Source of the DNA: Streptosporangium sp. NBC_01755
GTDB lineage: Bacteria > Actinomycetota > Actinomycetes > Streptosporangiales > Streptosporangiaceae
Length of the DNA: 64,000 bases
NCBI RefSeq assembly: GCF_035917995.1
Contig: NZ_CP109131.1
Span: forward strand, 7,936,001 to 8,000,000
Reading direction: 5' to 3'
Each line of letters begins with the position of its first letter. Position 1 is the stretch's first letter. Shown piece after piece: positions 29,681 to 37,268 of this stretch. The translations under genes were made by a program, and so were the position numbers. The notes below the pieces were generated by a model. That model was not told the origin of the DNA and ran no database searches. It worked only from the letters and a program-made list of their open reading frames with translations.

Positions 29681-29700
29681 CCCCACGCCTAGAGGTGGGG
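29681..29700 (-). repeat. left-end hairpin of the TnpB element
   Basis: CCCCAC and GTGGGG pair around an 8-base centre, followed on the minus strand by AGGAAACAC, paralleling the right-end hairpin and its AGGAAG extension. Confidence 0.65.
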
Positions 29701-29723
29701 GTCTCCACGCTGGAAGGGTTTAG

Positions 29724-29885
29724 ATGAAAGACGGCACGCTGCCCGACCTGCTGGCCGCCATGGACTCCGAGGGCGTCGACCGGGCGATCATGCACGCCGA
29801 GTCCGAGTGCGGCGAGCCCCCGGAGGCGCTGAACGAGGCACTGGTCCAGGTGGTCACCGAACATCCCGGCCGCTTCTCGGGCGGC
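29724..29885 (+). pseudogene. internal fragment of an amidohydrolase gene
   Basis: The frame from 29724 reads LPDLLAAMDSEGVDRAIMHA followed by LNEALVQVVTEHPGRFSG. This is the pattern of the region soon after the start of Amidohydro_2 proteins (a helix, then a strand carrying the first active-site neighbours). It fits as the continuation of the stub at 27682, now 2 kb away behind two insertion-sequence relics. After about residue 53 the similarity stops and a different gene fragment begins, so the catalytic C-terminal part is lost. Confidence 0.6.
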
Positions 29886-30354
29886 GGCGCGGGCGGCCAG
29901 GCAGGTCGCCGCCGCCTTCCATGGCGAGTGGCTGCGCACGGGCGACCTCGGCCGCCTCGACGAGGACGGCCACCTTTACTTCTGCGGCCGCGCCAAGGAC
30001 GGGATCCGCCGCCGGGGCGAGAACATCTCCGCCCACGAGGTCGAGCAGGTCGTGGAGGGGCACCCGAGCGTGCTGGAGGCCGCGGCCGTCGGCGTGCCCA
30101 GCGAGCTGACCGAGGAGGATCTGAAGGTCTGCGTGGTGCTGCGCCCCGGCGCGAGCCTCACCGCCGAGGAGCTCACCGAGCACTGCGCCCACAACGCCGC
30201 TCCGCACATGGTCCCCCGGTACGTGGAGTTCCTCGACCGGCTGCCGAAGACGCCGACGCAGAAGGTGGAGAAGTTCCACCTCAGACAGGCCGGGATCACC
30301 CCGGCCACCTGGGACCGGGAGGCCGCACGCGCAGATCCGCCCATTCGCCGATAA
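29886..30354 (+). pseudogene. 3' fragment of an acyl-CoA synthetase (carnitine/crotonobetaine-CoA ligase-like)
   Basis: A different frame from about 29890 encodes WLRTGDLGRLDEDGHLYFCG, RAKDGIRRRGENISAHEVE and the C-terminal domain ending LPKTPTQKVEKFHLR. This is the last 150 residues of an ANL-superfamily acyl-CoA ligase with the hinge and catalytic-lysine motif (PTQKVEK). The N-terminal AMP-binding half is absent and the frame begins inside the amidohydrolase fragment without a start. An internal ATG at 30052 could yield about 100 residues, but that would lack activity. The fragment ends with a normal stop. Confidence 0.78.
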
Positions 30355-30500
30355 CCGACAGGGCCACACCTGGACCCTGGTGGCATGTCACCGTTCGAAC
30401 AGAGCGGAAGAGGGCAGCAGCGCGGGGCACGACCGGATCGCGGTGACGCCAGGCGGCGCCGGTACTGTGATCGGGTCCCGCCCACCGCTGGAGGTATCTG

Positions 30501-31568
30501 ATGAAGATAACCCGGAGACGACCCCTCCTCGCCGACTCCGTCAGGATCACCGACGACGCCGTGGAGATCCTCGACCGCCGCGTCTACCCCTTCGAGCATC
30601 GCTGGGTGCGCTGCGCCACCAGCGAGGACGTCGCGGTGGCCATCGAGCGAATGGTCACGCAGAGCACCGGCCCCTCCTTCGCGGCGACCGCCGGGATGAC
30701 CCTGGCCGCCCGTGAGGCGCGTGCCGAGCCGCCGATCCTGGCGGCGGCCCGGCTGCGCGGGGCGGGCGACCGGCTGATCGCGACCCGGCCCACGAACAAC
30801 CACATCCGCGACGCCGTCCACGCGATCCTGGCCGCCACCGTGGACGGGCCGCTATCCGAGGCGTCGGGGGAGGAACTGGTGGAGGCCGTGACCCGGGCCG
30901 CGACCGAGCACGACGCGGCCTACCAGGCGAGCAGCGCGGCCCTGGGCAGGCACGCGGCGGCGCTGCTGGAGGACGGCGCCCGCGTCCTCACCCACTGCTG
31001 GGCCGACGCCTACCTGATCGCGACGGTCGAGGCCGCACAGCAGGCGGGCAAGCGATTGGAGTTCGTCTGCACCGAGACCCGGCCCTACCTGCAGGGAGCG
31101 CGGCTGACCGCGCCGACGCTGGTGGAGATGGGCTACCGGCCCACCCTGATCACCGACGGGATGGTCGCCTCGGTGCTGGCCGACGGGCTCGCCGACGTGG
31201 CGCTGACCGCGGCGGACCGGGTGACGATGGACGGCCACGTGGTGAACAAGGTCGGCACCCTCGGGGTGGCACTGGCCGCCCGCGCCTTCGACGTCCCGTA
31301 CTACGTGCTGATCCCGGCGCCCGACCCCCAGGCGCCGGGAATCGACGACGTCGTCATCGAACGGCGGGACGGCGACGAGGTCCTGCACGTGCTGGGGAAG
31401 CGCACCGCGGGCGAGGGCGTGACCGGCCACTACCCCGCCTTCGACGCCACCCCTCCGCACCTGGTGACCAGAATCGTGACCGAGCGCGGCGCCTTCAACG
31501 CCGAGCGTGTGTCGGAGCACTTCGAGGTGCCGGAGCGTTCCGGGGCGTCCGGGTGTCAGGGGCGATGA
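30501..31568 (+). CDS. eIF2B/MtnA-family sugar-phosphate isomerase-like protein
   Basis: This 355-residue protein belongs to the eIF2B-alpha/MtnA superfamily. Conserved family features are THCWADAYLIAT (catalytic Cys), TETRPYLQGARLTAPTL, TLITDGMVASVLADG and AADRVTMDGHVVNKVGTLG (catalytic Asp and the NKxGT motif). Members isomerise ribose-type phosphates: 5-methylthioribose-1-phosphate (MtnA), ribose-1,5-bisphosphate, or 5-deoxyribose-1-phosphate. The usual MtnA HCNAG is here HCWAD, so substrate may differ from methylthioribose-1-phosphate. ATG 30501 has GGAGG nearby. No other methionine-salvage gene is in the window. It is convergent with the catabolic array on the other strand. Confidence 0.82.
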   Translation: MKITRRRPLLADSVRITDDAVEILDRRVYPFEHRWVRCATSEDVAVAIERMVTQSTGPSFAATAGMTLAAREARAEPPILAAARLRGAGDRLIATRPTNNHIRDAVHAILAATVDGPLSEASGEELVEAVTRAATEHDAAYQASSAALGRHAAALLEDGARVLTHCWADAYLIATVEAAQQAGKRLEFVCTETRPYLQGARLTAPTLVEMGYRPTLITDGMVASVLADGLADVALTAADRVTMDGHVVNKVGTLGVALAARAFDVPYYVLIPAPDPQAPGIDDVVIERRDGDEVLHVLGKRTAGEGVTGHYPAFDATPPHLVTRIVTERGAFNAERVSEHFEVPERSGASGCQGR

Positions 31569-31623
31569 GGGCCCCACGTGACCCCGGCCGCCGAGTAGTT
31601 CTGCGAGCCTCACGGTTGGTCGG

Positions 31624-32268
31624 TCAGCGTTCGTCGCGGTCGTAGGCGAACTGCAGGCCCGCGGTACCGCCTGTCTCGATGAAGAGCCTCGTGAAATCAC
31701 CAACGGTTTCCTTGCGGGACCAGTCGCGTTGCAGTTCACACAACAGTTGCACCCAGGTGATCGGTCGTGCTCCGGCCTGCTCGATTCGACGCAGCGCGAC
31801 CTCGTGGGAGATCAGCGACGTGCCACCGACGGCGTCCACGACCGGATAGACCTCGTAGCCCTCACGCAGCGCGTCGAGCATGGGAAACGTCAGGCAGGCC
31901 TCCGTCCACAGAGCCGCCATCACCAGCTTCCCGCGGCCGGTGGATTTGACCGCGTCGACGAACTCGCGGTCCTCCCAGGCATTGATCGACGTGCGGTCGT
32001 ACGTGGGTAGGTCACCGAGGACCTGCCGCAGTTGCGGGATCGGTGGTTTGTTGAGCCCGGTCTGGACGTTGACCGTCGAGTGCACGATCGGCAACTCGTA
32101 GGCGCGTGCGATCTTCGCCAGCCCGACGATGTTGTCGACAAGCGACTGGCGGTCCATCGAAGCGATCGAGTTCACCTGGACCGGTTGATAGTCGATGATG
32201 ACAACCGCCGCGTTCTTCGGCGTCAAAAGCTCATCGGTCTCCGGATCTCGGATGCGCTCGCTGGTCAT
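31624..32268 (-). CDS. isochorismatase-family cysteine hydrolase
   Basis: This 214-residue protein has the isochorismatase/nicotinamidase fold. The catalytic Asp is in AVVIIDYQPVQVNS (near residue 25), the Lys region in GRGKLVMAALWTEACL, and the nucleophile Cys is in TEACLTFPML with the characteristic cis-peptide region before it. It resembles the YcaC-like group of unknown amide substrates. ATG 32268 is used; an in-frame GTG one codon upstream has better spacing to GGGGAG, so either may serve. It is the last gene of the catabolic array and probably hydrolyses an amide or ureido intermediate. Confidence 0.88.
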   Translation of the reverse strand: MTSERIRDPETDELLTPKNAAVVIIDYQPVQVNSIASMDRQSLVDNIVGLAKIARAYELPIVHSTVNVQTGLNKPPIPQLRQVLGDLPTYDRTSINAWEDREFVDAVKSTGRGKLVMAALWTEACLTFPMLDALREGYEVYPVVDAVGGTSLISHEVALRRIEQAGARPITWVQLLCELQRDWSRKETVGDFTRLFIETGGTAGLQFAYDRDER

Positions 32269-32296
32269 CACGGCAGCTCCCCTCAGTCATGGTGAG

Positions 32297-32356
32297 TCAT
32301 GCGGCCAACAGACGGCGCATCGTCGCCAATCGCTCACTCTCGGTGTCGTCAGGCAT
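32297..32356 (-). CDS. possible 19-residue small protein
   Basis: ATG 32356 with AAGGGG six bases upstream opens MPDDTESERLATMRRLLAA, ending 28 bases before the isochorismatase start. It lies in the 194-base gap between two array genes. The ribosome site is good but nothing else supports it; it could be a leader peptide or chance. Confidence 0.28.
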   Translation of the reverse strand: MPDDTESERLATMRRLLAA

Positions 32357-32462
32357 GGGCTACCCCTTCTGACCTGGAGTAACCGCCCTGAACCGGCCCT
32401 GCCACCGGGCTACGCCGACCAGGAGATCAGCGGACGCCACGGCGCGATACACCCCGAGGGAT

Positions 32463-33917
32463 TCACCAGGAGGTCGCGATGTACTTGGTCTCGGTGTACT
32501 CCAGCATTCCTTCGTGGCCGCCTTCGCGCCCGAGGCCGCTCGCCTTCACCCCGCCGAACGGGGCAGCCGGGTCGGAGACCACGCCTCGATTGAGCCCCAC
32601 CATCCCTGTCTCCAGCGCCTCGGCGAGCTGGAGCCCCCGGCGCAGGTCCGCCGTGTACACATAGGAGACCAGCCCGTGTTCGGTGTCATTGGCGAGTTCG
32701 ACCGCCTCCGCGACGCTGCCGAACCTGACGATGGGCGCCACCGGGCCGAAGATCTCCTCTTTCAGGATCGCGGAGCCGGCGGTGACCCCGTCCAGAACCG
32801 TCGGCTCATAGTAGTAGCCCGGCCGATCCGGGATCCGGCCGCCGGTAAGTACCTTGGCTCCGCGCTCGACCGCGTCGCACACGAGATCGTGTACCCTCTC
32901 CCGCGCCGAAGCGTTGATCAGCGGCCCCAACCGGGTGTCCTCGTCCAGTCCCGGCCCCACCCGCAAATCGCGCATGGCCTCCGCGAACCTCGCACCGAAT
33001 TCGTCGGCGACCGACTCGTGGACGTAGAACCGGTTCGCCGCGGTGCAGGCCTCCCCACCGTTACGCATCTTCGCGACCATCGCCCCCTTGACCGCCGCGT
33101 CGAGGTTCGCGTCCTCAAGGACGAGGAACGGCGCGTTCCCCCCGAGCTCCATCGAGGTACTGATCACCCGGTCCGCCGCGTCGCGCAGCAGCAACCGCCC
33201 GACCTCCGTGGAGCCGGTGAAGGAGAGCTTGCGCACGGCCGACTGGTCCAGCATGGTCTTGACGACCGTCCCGGAGCGGTGCGCGGGGATGACGTTGACC
33301 ACCCCGGCGGGCACCCCGGCCTCCAGCAGGAGCGCGCCGATCGCCAGGGCGGTGAGCGGGGTGTCGCTGGCGGGTTTCAGCACGACGGAGCAGCCGGCCG
33401 CCAGGGCGGGCCCTATCTTCCTGGTGGCCATTGCGGCCGGATAGTTCCACGGCGTGACGAGCACGGCCACCCCGATGGGAGCGCGCTCCACCAGAATGCG
33501 GTAGTCGCCGGATGGGGCGGTCTGCACGGTTCCCGCGAGCCGTACGGCCTCCTCTGAGTACCAGCGGAAGAACTCCGCCGCGTAGCTCACCTCCGCGCGG
33601 GCGTCCGAGAGCGCCTTGCCGTTCTCCAGGGTGATGAGGGTCGCGAACTCCTCGGCGCGTGCCGTCATCAACTCGAAGGCACGGCGCAGGATGACCGACC
33701 TCTCCCTCGATGGCGTCTTCGCCCATCGCGGCAGAGCACGCGAGGCCGCGTCCACGGCGGCGACCGCGTCGTCCTGCGAGGCCGAGGCGACCTCGGCGAG
33801 GCGTTCGCCGGTGGCGGGGTCGACGACGTCGAGGCGGTGCGCGTCGGACGAGGGGCGCCACTCACCGTCGATGAGCAGCTCGGTGGGGCACCGTTCCAGC
33901 GCGTTCAGTGTGCTCAT
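32463..33917 (-). CDS. NAD(P)-dependent succinate-semialdehyde dehydrogenase-like aldehyde dehydrogenase
   Basis: This 484-residue protein matches the GabD/succinate-semialdehyde dehydrogenase group. It has TPWNYPAAMATRKIGPALAA, the cofactor loop FTGSTEVGRLL, the general base Glu in MELGGNAPFLV and the catalytic Cys in NGGEACTAANRFYV; the C-terminus has PFGGVKASGLGREGG. It oxidises an aldehyde such as succinate semialdehyde to the acid for entry into central metabolism. ATG 33917 overlaps the stop of a 23-codon leader frame (ATGA) and has only a weak ribosome site itself. Within the array it would handle an aldehyde released from the imported compound. Confidence 0.92.
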   Translation of the reverse strand: MSTLNALERCPTELLIDGEWRPSSDAHRLDVVDPATGERLAEVASASQDDAVAAVDAASRALPRWAKTPSRERSVILRRAFELMTARAEEFATLITLENGKALSDARAEVSYAAEFFRWYSEEAVRLAGTVQTAPSGDYRILVERAPIGVAVLVTPWNYPAAMATRKIGPALAAGCSVVLKPASDTPLTALAIGALLLEAGVPAGVVNVIPAHRSGTVVKTMLDQSAVRKLSFTGSTEVGRLLLRDAADRVISTSMELGGNAPFLVLEDANLDAAVKGAMVAKMRNGGEACTAANRFYVHESVADEFGARFAEAMRDLRVGPGLDEDTRLGPLINASARERVHDLVCDAVERGAKVLTGGRIPDRPGYYYEPTVLDGVTAGSAILKEEIFGPVAPIVRFGSVAEAVELANDTEHGLVSYVYTADLRRGLQLAEALETGMVGLNRGVVSDPAAPFGGVKASGLGREGGHEGMLEYTETKYIATSW

Positions 33918-33985
33918 CGTTCCACGTCCATTCCGGTGGCGCCCGCTGGTGAGGCGGGCGGCGAGTACGGATCGGTTGTTGTCAT
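33914..33985 (-). CDS. possible 23-residue leader peptide coupled to the aldehyde dehydrogenase
   Basis: ATG 33985 has a near-ideal AAGGAGG (33990-33996) four bases upstream and encodes MTTTDPYSPPASPAGATGMD and three more residues. Its TGA overlaps the ATG of the dehydrogenase gene (ATGA at 33914-33917). Since the dehydrogenase start has a weak ribosome site, translation of this short frame may deliver ribosomes to it. The peptide itself is Pro/Ser/Thr-rich with no known motif. Confidence 0.45.
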   Translation of the reverse strand: MTTTDPYSPPASPAGATGMDVER

Positions 33986-34211
33986 ATGTCCTCCTTGGGG
34001 CTCCGGGCGACCGCGGTCGTTCGCCCGAAGCCCCGGCCCGGGTGGGTTGCGGCACCGCGCCTCCACGGGGTTGTCACGAATTGGCGAGGACCCGCCGTCG
34101 GCACCGGAACATGCGGTGACCAGGACTCCCGCGAGACATCGCGGCGATACCCCCGAGAGGCTTGCGGGTCATCTCTGGTCCTTCCGCTTCGACGCCGACC
34201 TCCGGCGTCGC

Positions 34212-35117
34212 CTATCGGGCTTCTTGCGGGCGCAGGCCGGCCGCGCGTGCTTCGACCTCGTACAGGGCCGCGTAGTCCGACTCCGCGAACCCGTGGCCGA
34301 TGGCCGTCTGGATGAGCTGGTGGACGATGGCGCCGACCGGCATCGGAACCTCCAGAGCGCGGGAAGCGCCAAGGCCGAGGTCGAAGTCCTTGCGCAGCAT
34401 CTTGTTGTTGAAGGTCGGGGTGTAGTCGCGCTCGACGATCGCCCTGCCCTTGTGCTTGATGAAGACCGAGCCGAGCACGGAGCCGTTGATGAAGTCGACG
34501 AACGCCGCCGGGGGCACGCCACCCTTCTCGGCAAGCGCGGTGACCTCCACCAGCGACTGGGTGATCATGCCGAGCATGAGGTTGTGGCAGATCTTCACCA
34601 GCCTGCTCTGCTCGTCCGGACCGGCGTGGACGGCCGTGGGGGCGATGAGCTTCAGGTAGGGCAGCACGCGCTCGAAGGTCTCCTCGGGACCGGAGGTCAC
34701 GATGGCACCGCCGCCCTCGGCGACCATGTGCGGGTTGCCGCTGATCGGGGAGGCCAGGAACTGCACACCCCGCTCCGCGGCGGCCTGCCGTACCTCCGCC
34801 GACGCCTCGGCGGACACGGTGGAGCAGTCGACGATGACGGCCGGCAGCCGCTCGCCGTCGAGCAGCCCGCCCTCGCCGAGAGTCACGTCGAGGAGGTCGG
34901 CCGATGCCGACACCATGACGAACACGATGTCCGCGTCTCGCAAATCGCCCTTCACGTCGACGGCCTTGGCCCCCTTGGCGACCAAGGGCTCGGTCTTGGC
35001 CCGGGTACGGTTCCAGACGGTCACGTCGGCGCCCCCGGCGAGGAGGCGTTCGACCATCACGGCGCCCATGCGCCCGGTGCCGAGCCAGCCGAGCCTGTCA
35101 GAGAAATTGCTGTTCAT
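34212..35117 (-). CDS. NAD(P)-binding beta-hydroxyacid dehydrogenase (3-hydroxyisobutyrate dehydrogenase-like)
   Basis: This 301-residue protein has the family pattern: N-terminal Rossmann motif GWLGTGRMGAVMVERLLAGG, the substrate-binding glycine motif FLASPISGNPHMVAEGGGAI, and the catalytic lysine in RLVKICHNLMLGM. Such enzymes oxidise beta-hydroxyacids such as 3-hydroxyisobutyrate, tartronate or glycerate, or reduce the semialdehydes. ATG 35117 has AAGGA seven bases upstream; an upstream in-frame ATG at 35141 is less likely. Its place between an E1 pair and an aldehyde dehydrogenase suggests it makes or uses a semialdehyde in the same pathway. Confidence 0.9.
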   Translation of the reverse strand: MNSNFSDRLGWLGTGRMGAVMVERLLAGGADVTVWNRTRAKTEPLVAKGAKAVDVKGDLRDADIVFVMVSASADLLDVTLGEGGLLDGERLPAVIVDCSTVSAEASAEVRQAAAERGVQFLASPISGNPHMVAEGGGAIVTSGPEETFERVLPYLKLIAPTAVHAGPDEQSRLVKICHNLMLGMITQSLVEVTALAEKGGVPPAAFVDFINGSVLGSVFIKHKGRAIVERDYTPTFNNKMLRKDFDLGLGASRALEVPMPVGAIVHQLIQTAIGHGFAESDYAALYEVEARAAGLRPQEAR

Positions 35118-35166
35118 CGTTCGTTCCTTACGTTCGGTCATCTGCGTTGTGTGGAAAGCGCCCGGG

Positions 35167-36147
35167 TCATCGGGACAGTGCTGTGGAGACCGTGTCGACG
35201 ATCCGGTCCACCGAGGGGATCGCGAGATCCTCCAGAGAATCGGCGGAGGGCAGCGGAATGTGCGGGGTGGTGATCCGTACCGGTGCGCCGGTCAGCGACG
35301 CCCAGCATTCTTCGGTGGCGATGGAGACGATCTCAGCGCCCCAGCCGCACAGCCGCGGGTTCTCCTCCACCGTGAACAGGCGCCCGGTCTTGGCGACCTC
35401 CGCCAGGATGGTCGTGGTGTCCAGTGGGACCAGACTACGCACGTCGACGACCGCGCACTCGATGCCCTGTTCGCTGGAGAGGCGCTCCGCGGCGGCCAGC
35501 GCCCTGGGGACCATCGCGGCAAGCGCCACGACGGTGGCATCGCCGCCCTCGCGCCGGACGACGGCCCGGCCGAGCCGGTCCACGATCTCCCCATCAGGAA
35601 CCTCCTCCTTGGAGGCGTACAGGGCCTTGTGGTTGAAGAAGATCACTGGATCGTCGTCACGGACCGCCGCTGCCATCAGGCCCACGACGTCGGCGGCCGT
35701 GGCGGGGGCGACGACCTTCAGGCCCGGGATGGCCATGGCCCAGTTCTCGATCGACTGCGAATGCTGGGCGCCGAACCTCAGCCCGGCCCCGTTGCCGCAT
35801 TGGATCACCAGGGGAAAGGACACCTGCCCGTCGGACATGTACCTGCTCTTGGCGATCTCGTTGGCGACGAGGTCCCAGCAGACCGCGAAGAAATCGCTGT
35901 ACATGATCTCGGCGATCGGCCGCAGACCGGTCATGGCCGCGCCCATGGCCGCGCCGAGGATGGCCTGCTCGCTGATCGGGGTGTCGCGGACGCGGTCCGG
36001 GCCGAACTCCTCCAGCAGGCCGACGGTCGTCTTGAAAACGCCGCCGGCGGCGGCGACGTCCTCGCCGAAGAACACCACGTTGGGGTCTCGGCGCATCTCC
36101 TGGGCGATGCCGCGGGCGACAGCGCTCCGGTAGGTCAGCAAAGTCAC
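35167..36147 (-). CDS. 2-oxoacid (acetoin-type) dehydrogenase E1 beta subunit
   Basis: This 326-residue protein is the E1 beta subunit of thiamine-diphosphate 2-oxoacid or acetoin dehydrogenases. Seen are VVFFGEDVAAAGGVFKTT at the N-terminus, the VRDTPISEQAILGAAMGAAM stretch, and the C-terminal VDVRSLVPLDTTTIL transketolase-C region. GTG 36147 is the start. It follows the E1 alpha gene by 75 bases and surely forms the alpha2beta2 enzyme. No lipoyl E2 or E3 gene is present nearby, so it must borrow them or act differently. Confidence 0.93.
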   Translation of the reverse strand: MTLLTYRSAVARGIAQEMRRDPNVVFFGEDVAAAGGVFKTTVGLLEEFGPDRVRDTPISEQAILGAAMGAAMTGLRPIAEIMYSDFFAVCWDLVANEIAKSRYMSDGQVSFPLVIQCGNGAGLRFGAQHSQSIENWAMAIPGLKVVAPATAADVVGLMAAAVRDDDPVIFFNHKALYASKEEVPDGEIVDRLGRAVVRREGGDATVVALAAMVPRALAAAERLSSEQGIECAVVDVRSLVPLDTTTILAEVAKTGRLFTVEENPRLCGWGAEIVSIATEECWASLTGAPVRITTPHIPLPSADSLEDLAIPSVDRIVDTVSTALSR

Positions 36148-36222
36148 GGTGTGTGTCCCACTTTCATGTTGCGGCCGGACGTACGGCCCGGCCGTGAGGA
36201 TGGCCTGCCGCCCGCCCGGTGT

Positions 36223-37251
36223 TCAGTTACGCCAGGTCGCTCCACCATCACTCCAGACATTGGTGTGGAGACGTTCCGGCCTGGGCCATGCCCCCGCCTT
36301 GGCCTGCTCGGTCGCCTCGTCGACCTGCGTGATGATCTCTGCGTCGATCGCGTCCAGCACCGCCTCCCGGACACCGCTCGCGACGAGCCTCGAACGATAG
36401 GCGGGGAGCGGGTCTCTGGTCAGCCAGTCACGTACCTCTTCCGGATCGCGGTACTTGGCCGGATCCGCCCTGGAGTGCCCGCCGTGCCGGTAGGTGACCG
36501 CCTCGATGAGGGACGGCCCGCCACCGGCTCGCGCCTGGTCGACGGCCCGCTTCGCGGTGAGGTAGACCTCGTCGGGGTCGTTGCCGTCGATGAGGATCGA
36601 GGGCAGGTTGTAGGCGCTCGCGCGGTCGGCCGCCGGGTGGGCGACCGCGGTGACACCGTCGATTCTCGTGTACTCCATGTAGAGGTTGTTCTCGCAGACG
36701 AAGACGACCGGGAGTTTCCAGATGACGGCGAAGTTGAGGGCTTCATGGAAGGCCCCGATGTTGGTGGCGCCGTCACCGAAGAAGCACACGGTGACCTGCC
36801 CGCTCCCCCGGTACTGGGCGGACCATGCCGCGCCGTTGGCGATGACCAGCTGGGCACCGATGATCGCGTAGGAGCCGAGGATCCCGCGTTCGACGTCGAT
36901 CAGGTGCATCGACCCGCCCTTGCCGTGCATGAGGCCGTTGTCCCGGCCGAGTAGCTCGGCCATGAGCGGAGGCAGGGGCGTTCCCCGCGCGATGAGGTGG
37001 TTGTGGCCGCGGTAGGTGATGAAGGAGTAGTCGTCCTTCCGCATGGCGGCGGCCACACCCGCCGCTACGGCCTCCTGCCCGATCCCGAGGTGGGTGGTGC
37101 CCTTCACCAGGTTCTGCAGGAAGAGGTCGTAGGCCCGCTTCTCGAACTTGCGGGCGGTGCTCATCGTCCGGTACATGGCCAGCGCGATCTCCGTCGAGAT
37201 CGCCTCGTCGTCGTCCGTACCCGCGGGTGTGTGCGTGGCGTCGGTGAACAT
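36223..37251 (-). CDS. 2-oxoacid (acetoin-type) dehydrogenase E1 alpha subunit
   Basis: This 342-residue protein carries the thiamine diphosphate motif GDGATNIGAFHEALNFA through VFVCENNLYMEY (the GDG-about 28-NN spacing) and the regulatory loop region RHGGHSRADPAKYRDPEEV. It resembles AcoA/PdhA-type alpha subunits, which decarboxylate 2-oxoacids or cleave acetoin. ATG 37251 has GGAG about nine bases upstream. It lies 17 bases after the M24-family gene. Together with the beta subunit it would process a keto intermediate from the array substrate. Confidence 0.93.
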   Translation of the reverse strand: MFTDATHTPAGTDDDEAISTEIALAMYRTMSTARKFEKRAYDLFLQNLVKGTTHLGIGQEAVAAGVAAAMRKDDYSFITYRGHNHLIARGTPLPPLMAELLGRDNGLMHGKGGSMHLIDVERGILGSYAIIGAQLVIANGAAWSAQYRGSGQVTVCFFGDGATNIGAFHEALNFAVIWKLPVVFVCENNLYMEYTRIDGVTAVAHPAADRASAYNLPSILIDGNDPDEVYLTAKRAVDQARAGGGPSLIEAVTYRHGGHSRADPAKYRDPEEVRDWLTRDPLPAYRSRLVASGVREAVLDAIDAEIITQVDEATEQAKAGAWPRPERLHTNVWSDGGATWRN

Positions 37252-37268
37252 GGTTGCGTCTGCTCCGA

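Larger units (their letters stand above)
28350..29720 (-). mobile_element. IS200/IS605-type element carrying only tnpB (IS1341-like)
   Basis: The element is oriented on the minus strand and contains tnpB but no tnpA. Its left end (29681-29700) and right end (28360-28380) each form an imperfect GC-rich hairpin and share the motif GTGGGGAGGAA on the minus strand, as is typical of ends recognised by Y1 transposases in trans. The right boundary is probably near TCAA at 28350-28353. Exact borders are uncertain by some ten bases. It separates two pieces of an amidohydrolase gene, together with an older remnant. Confidence 0.8.
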
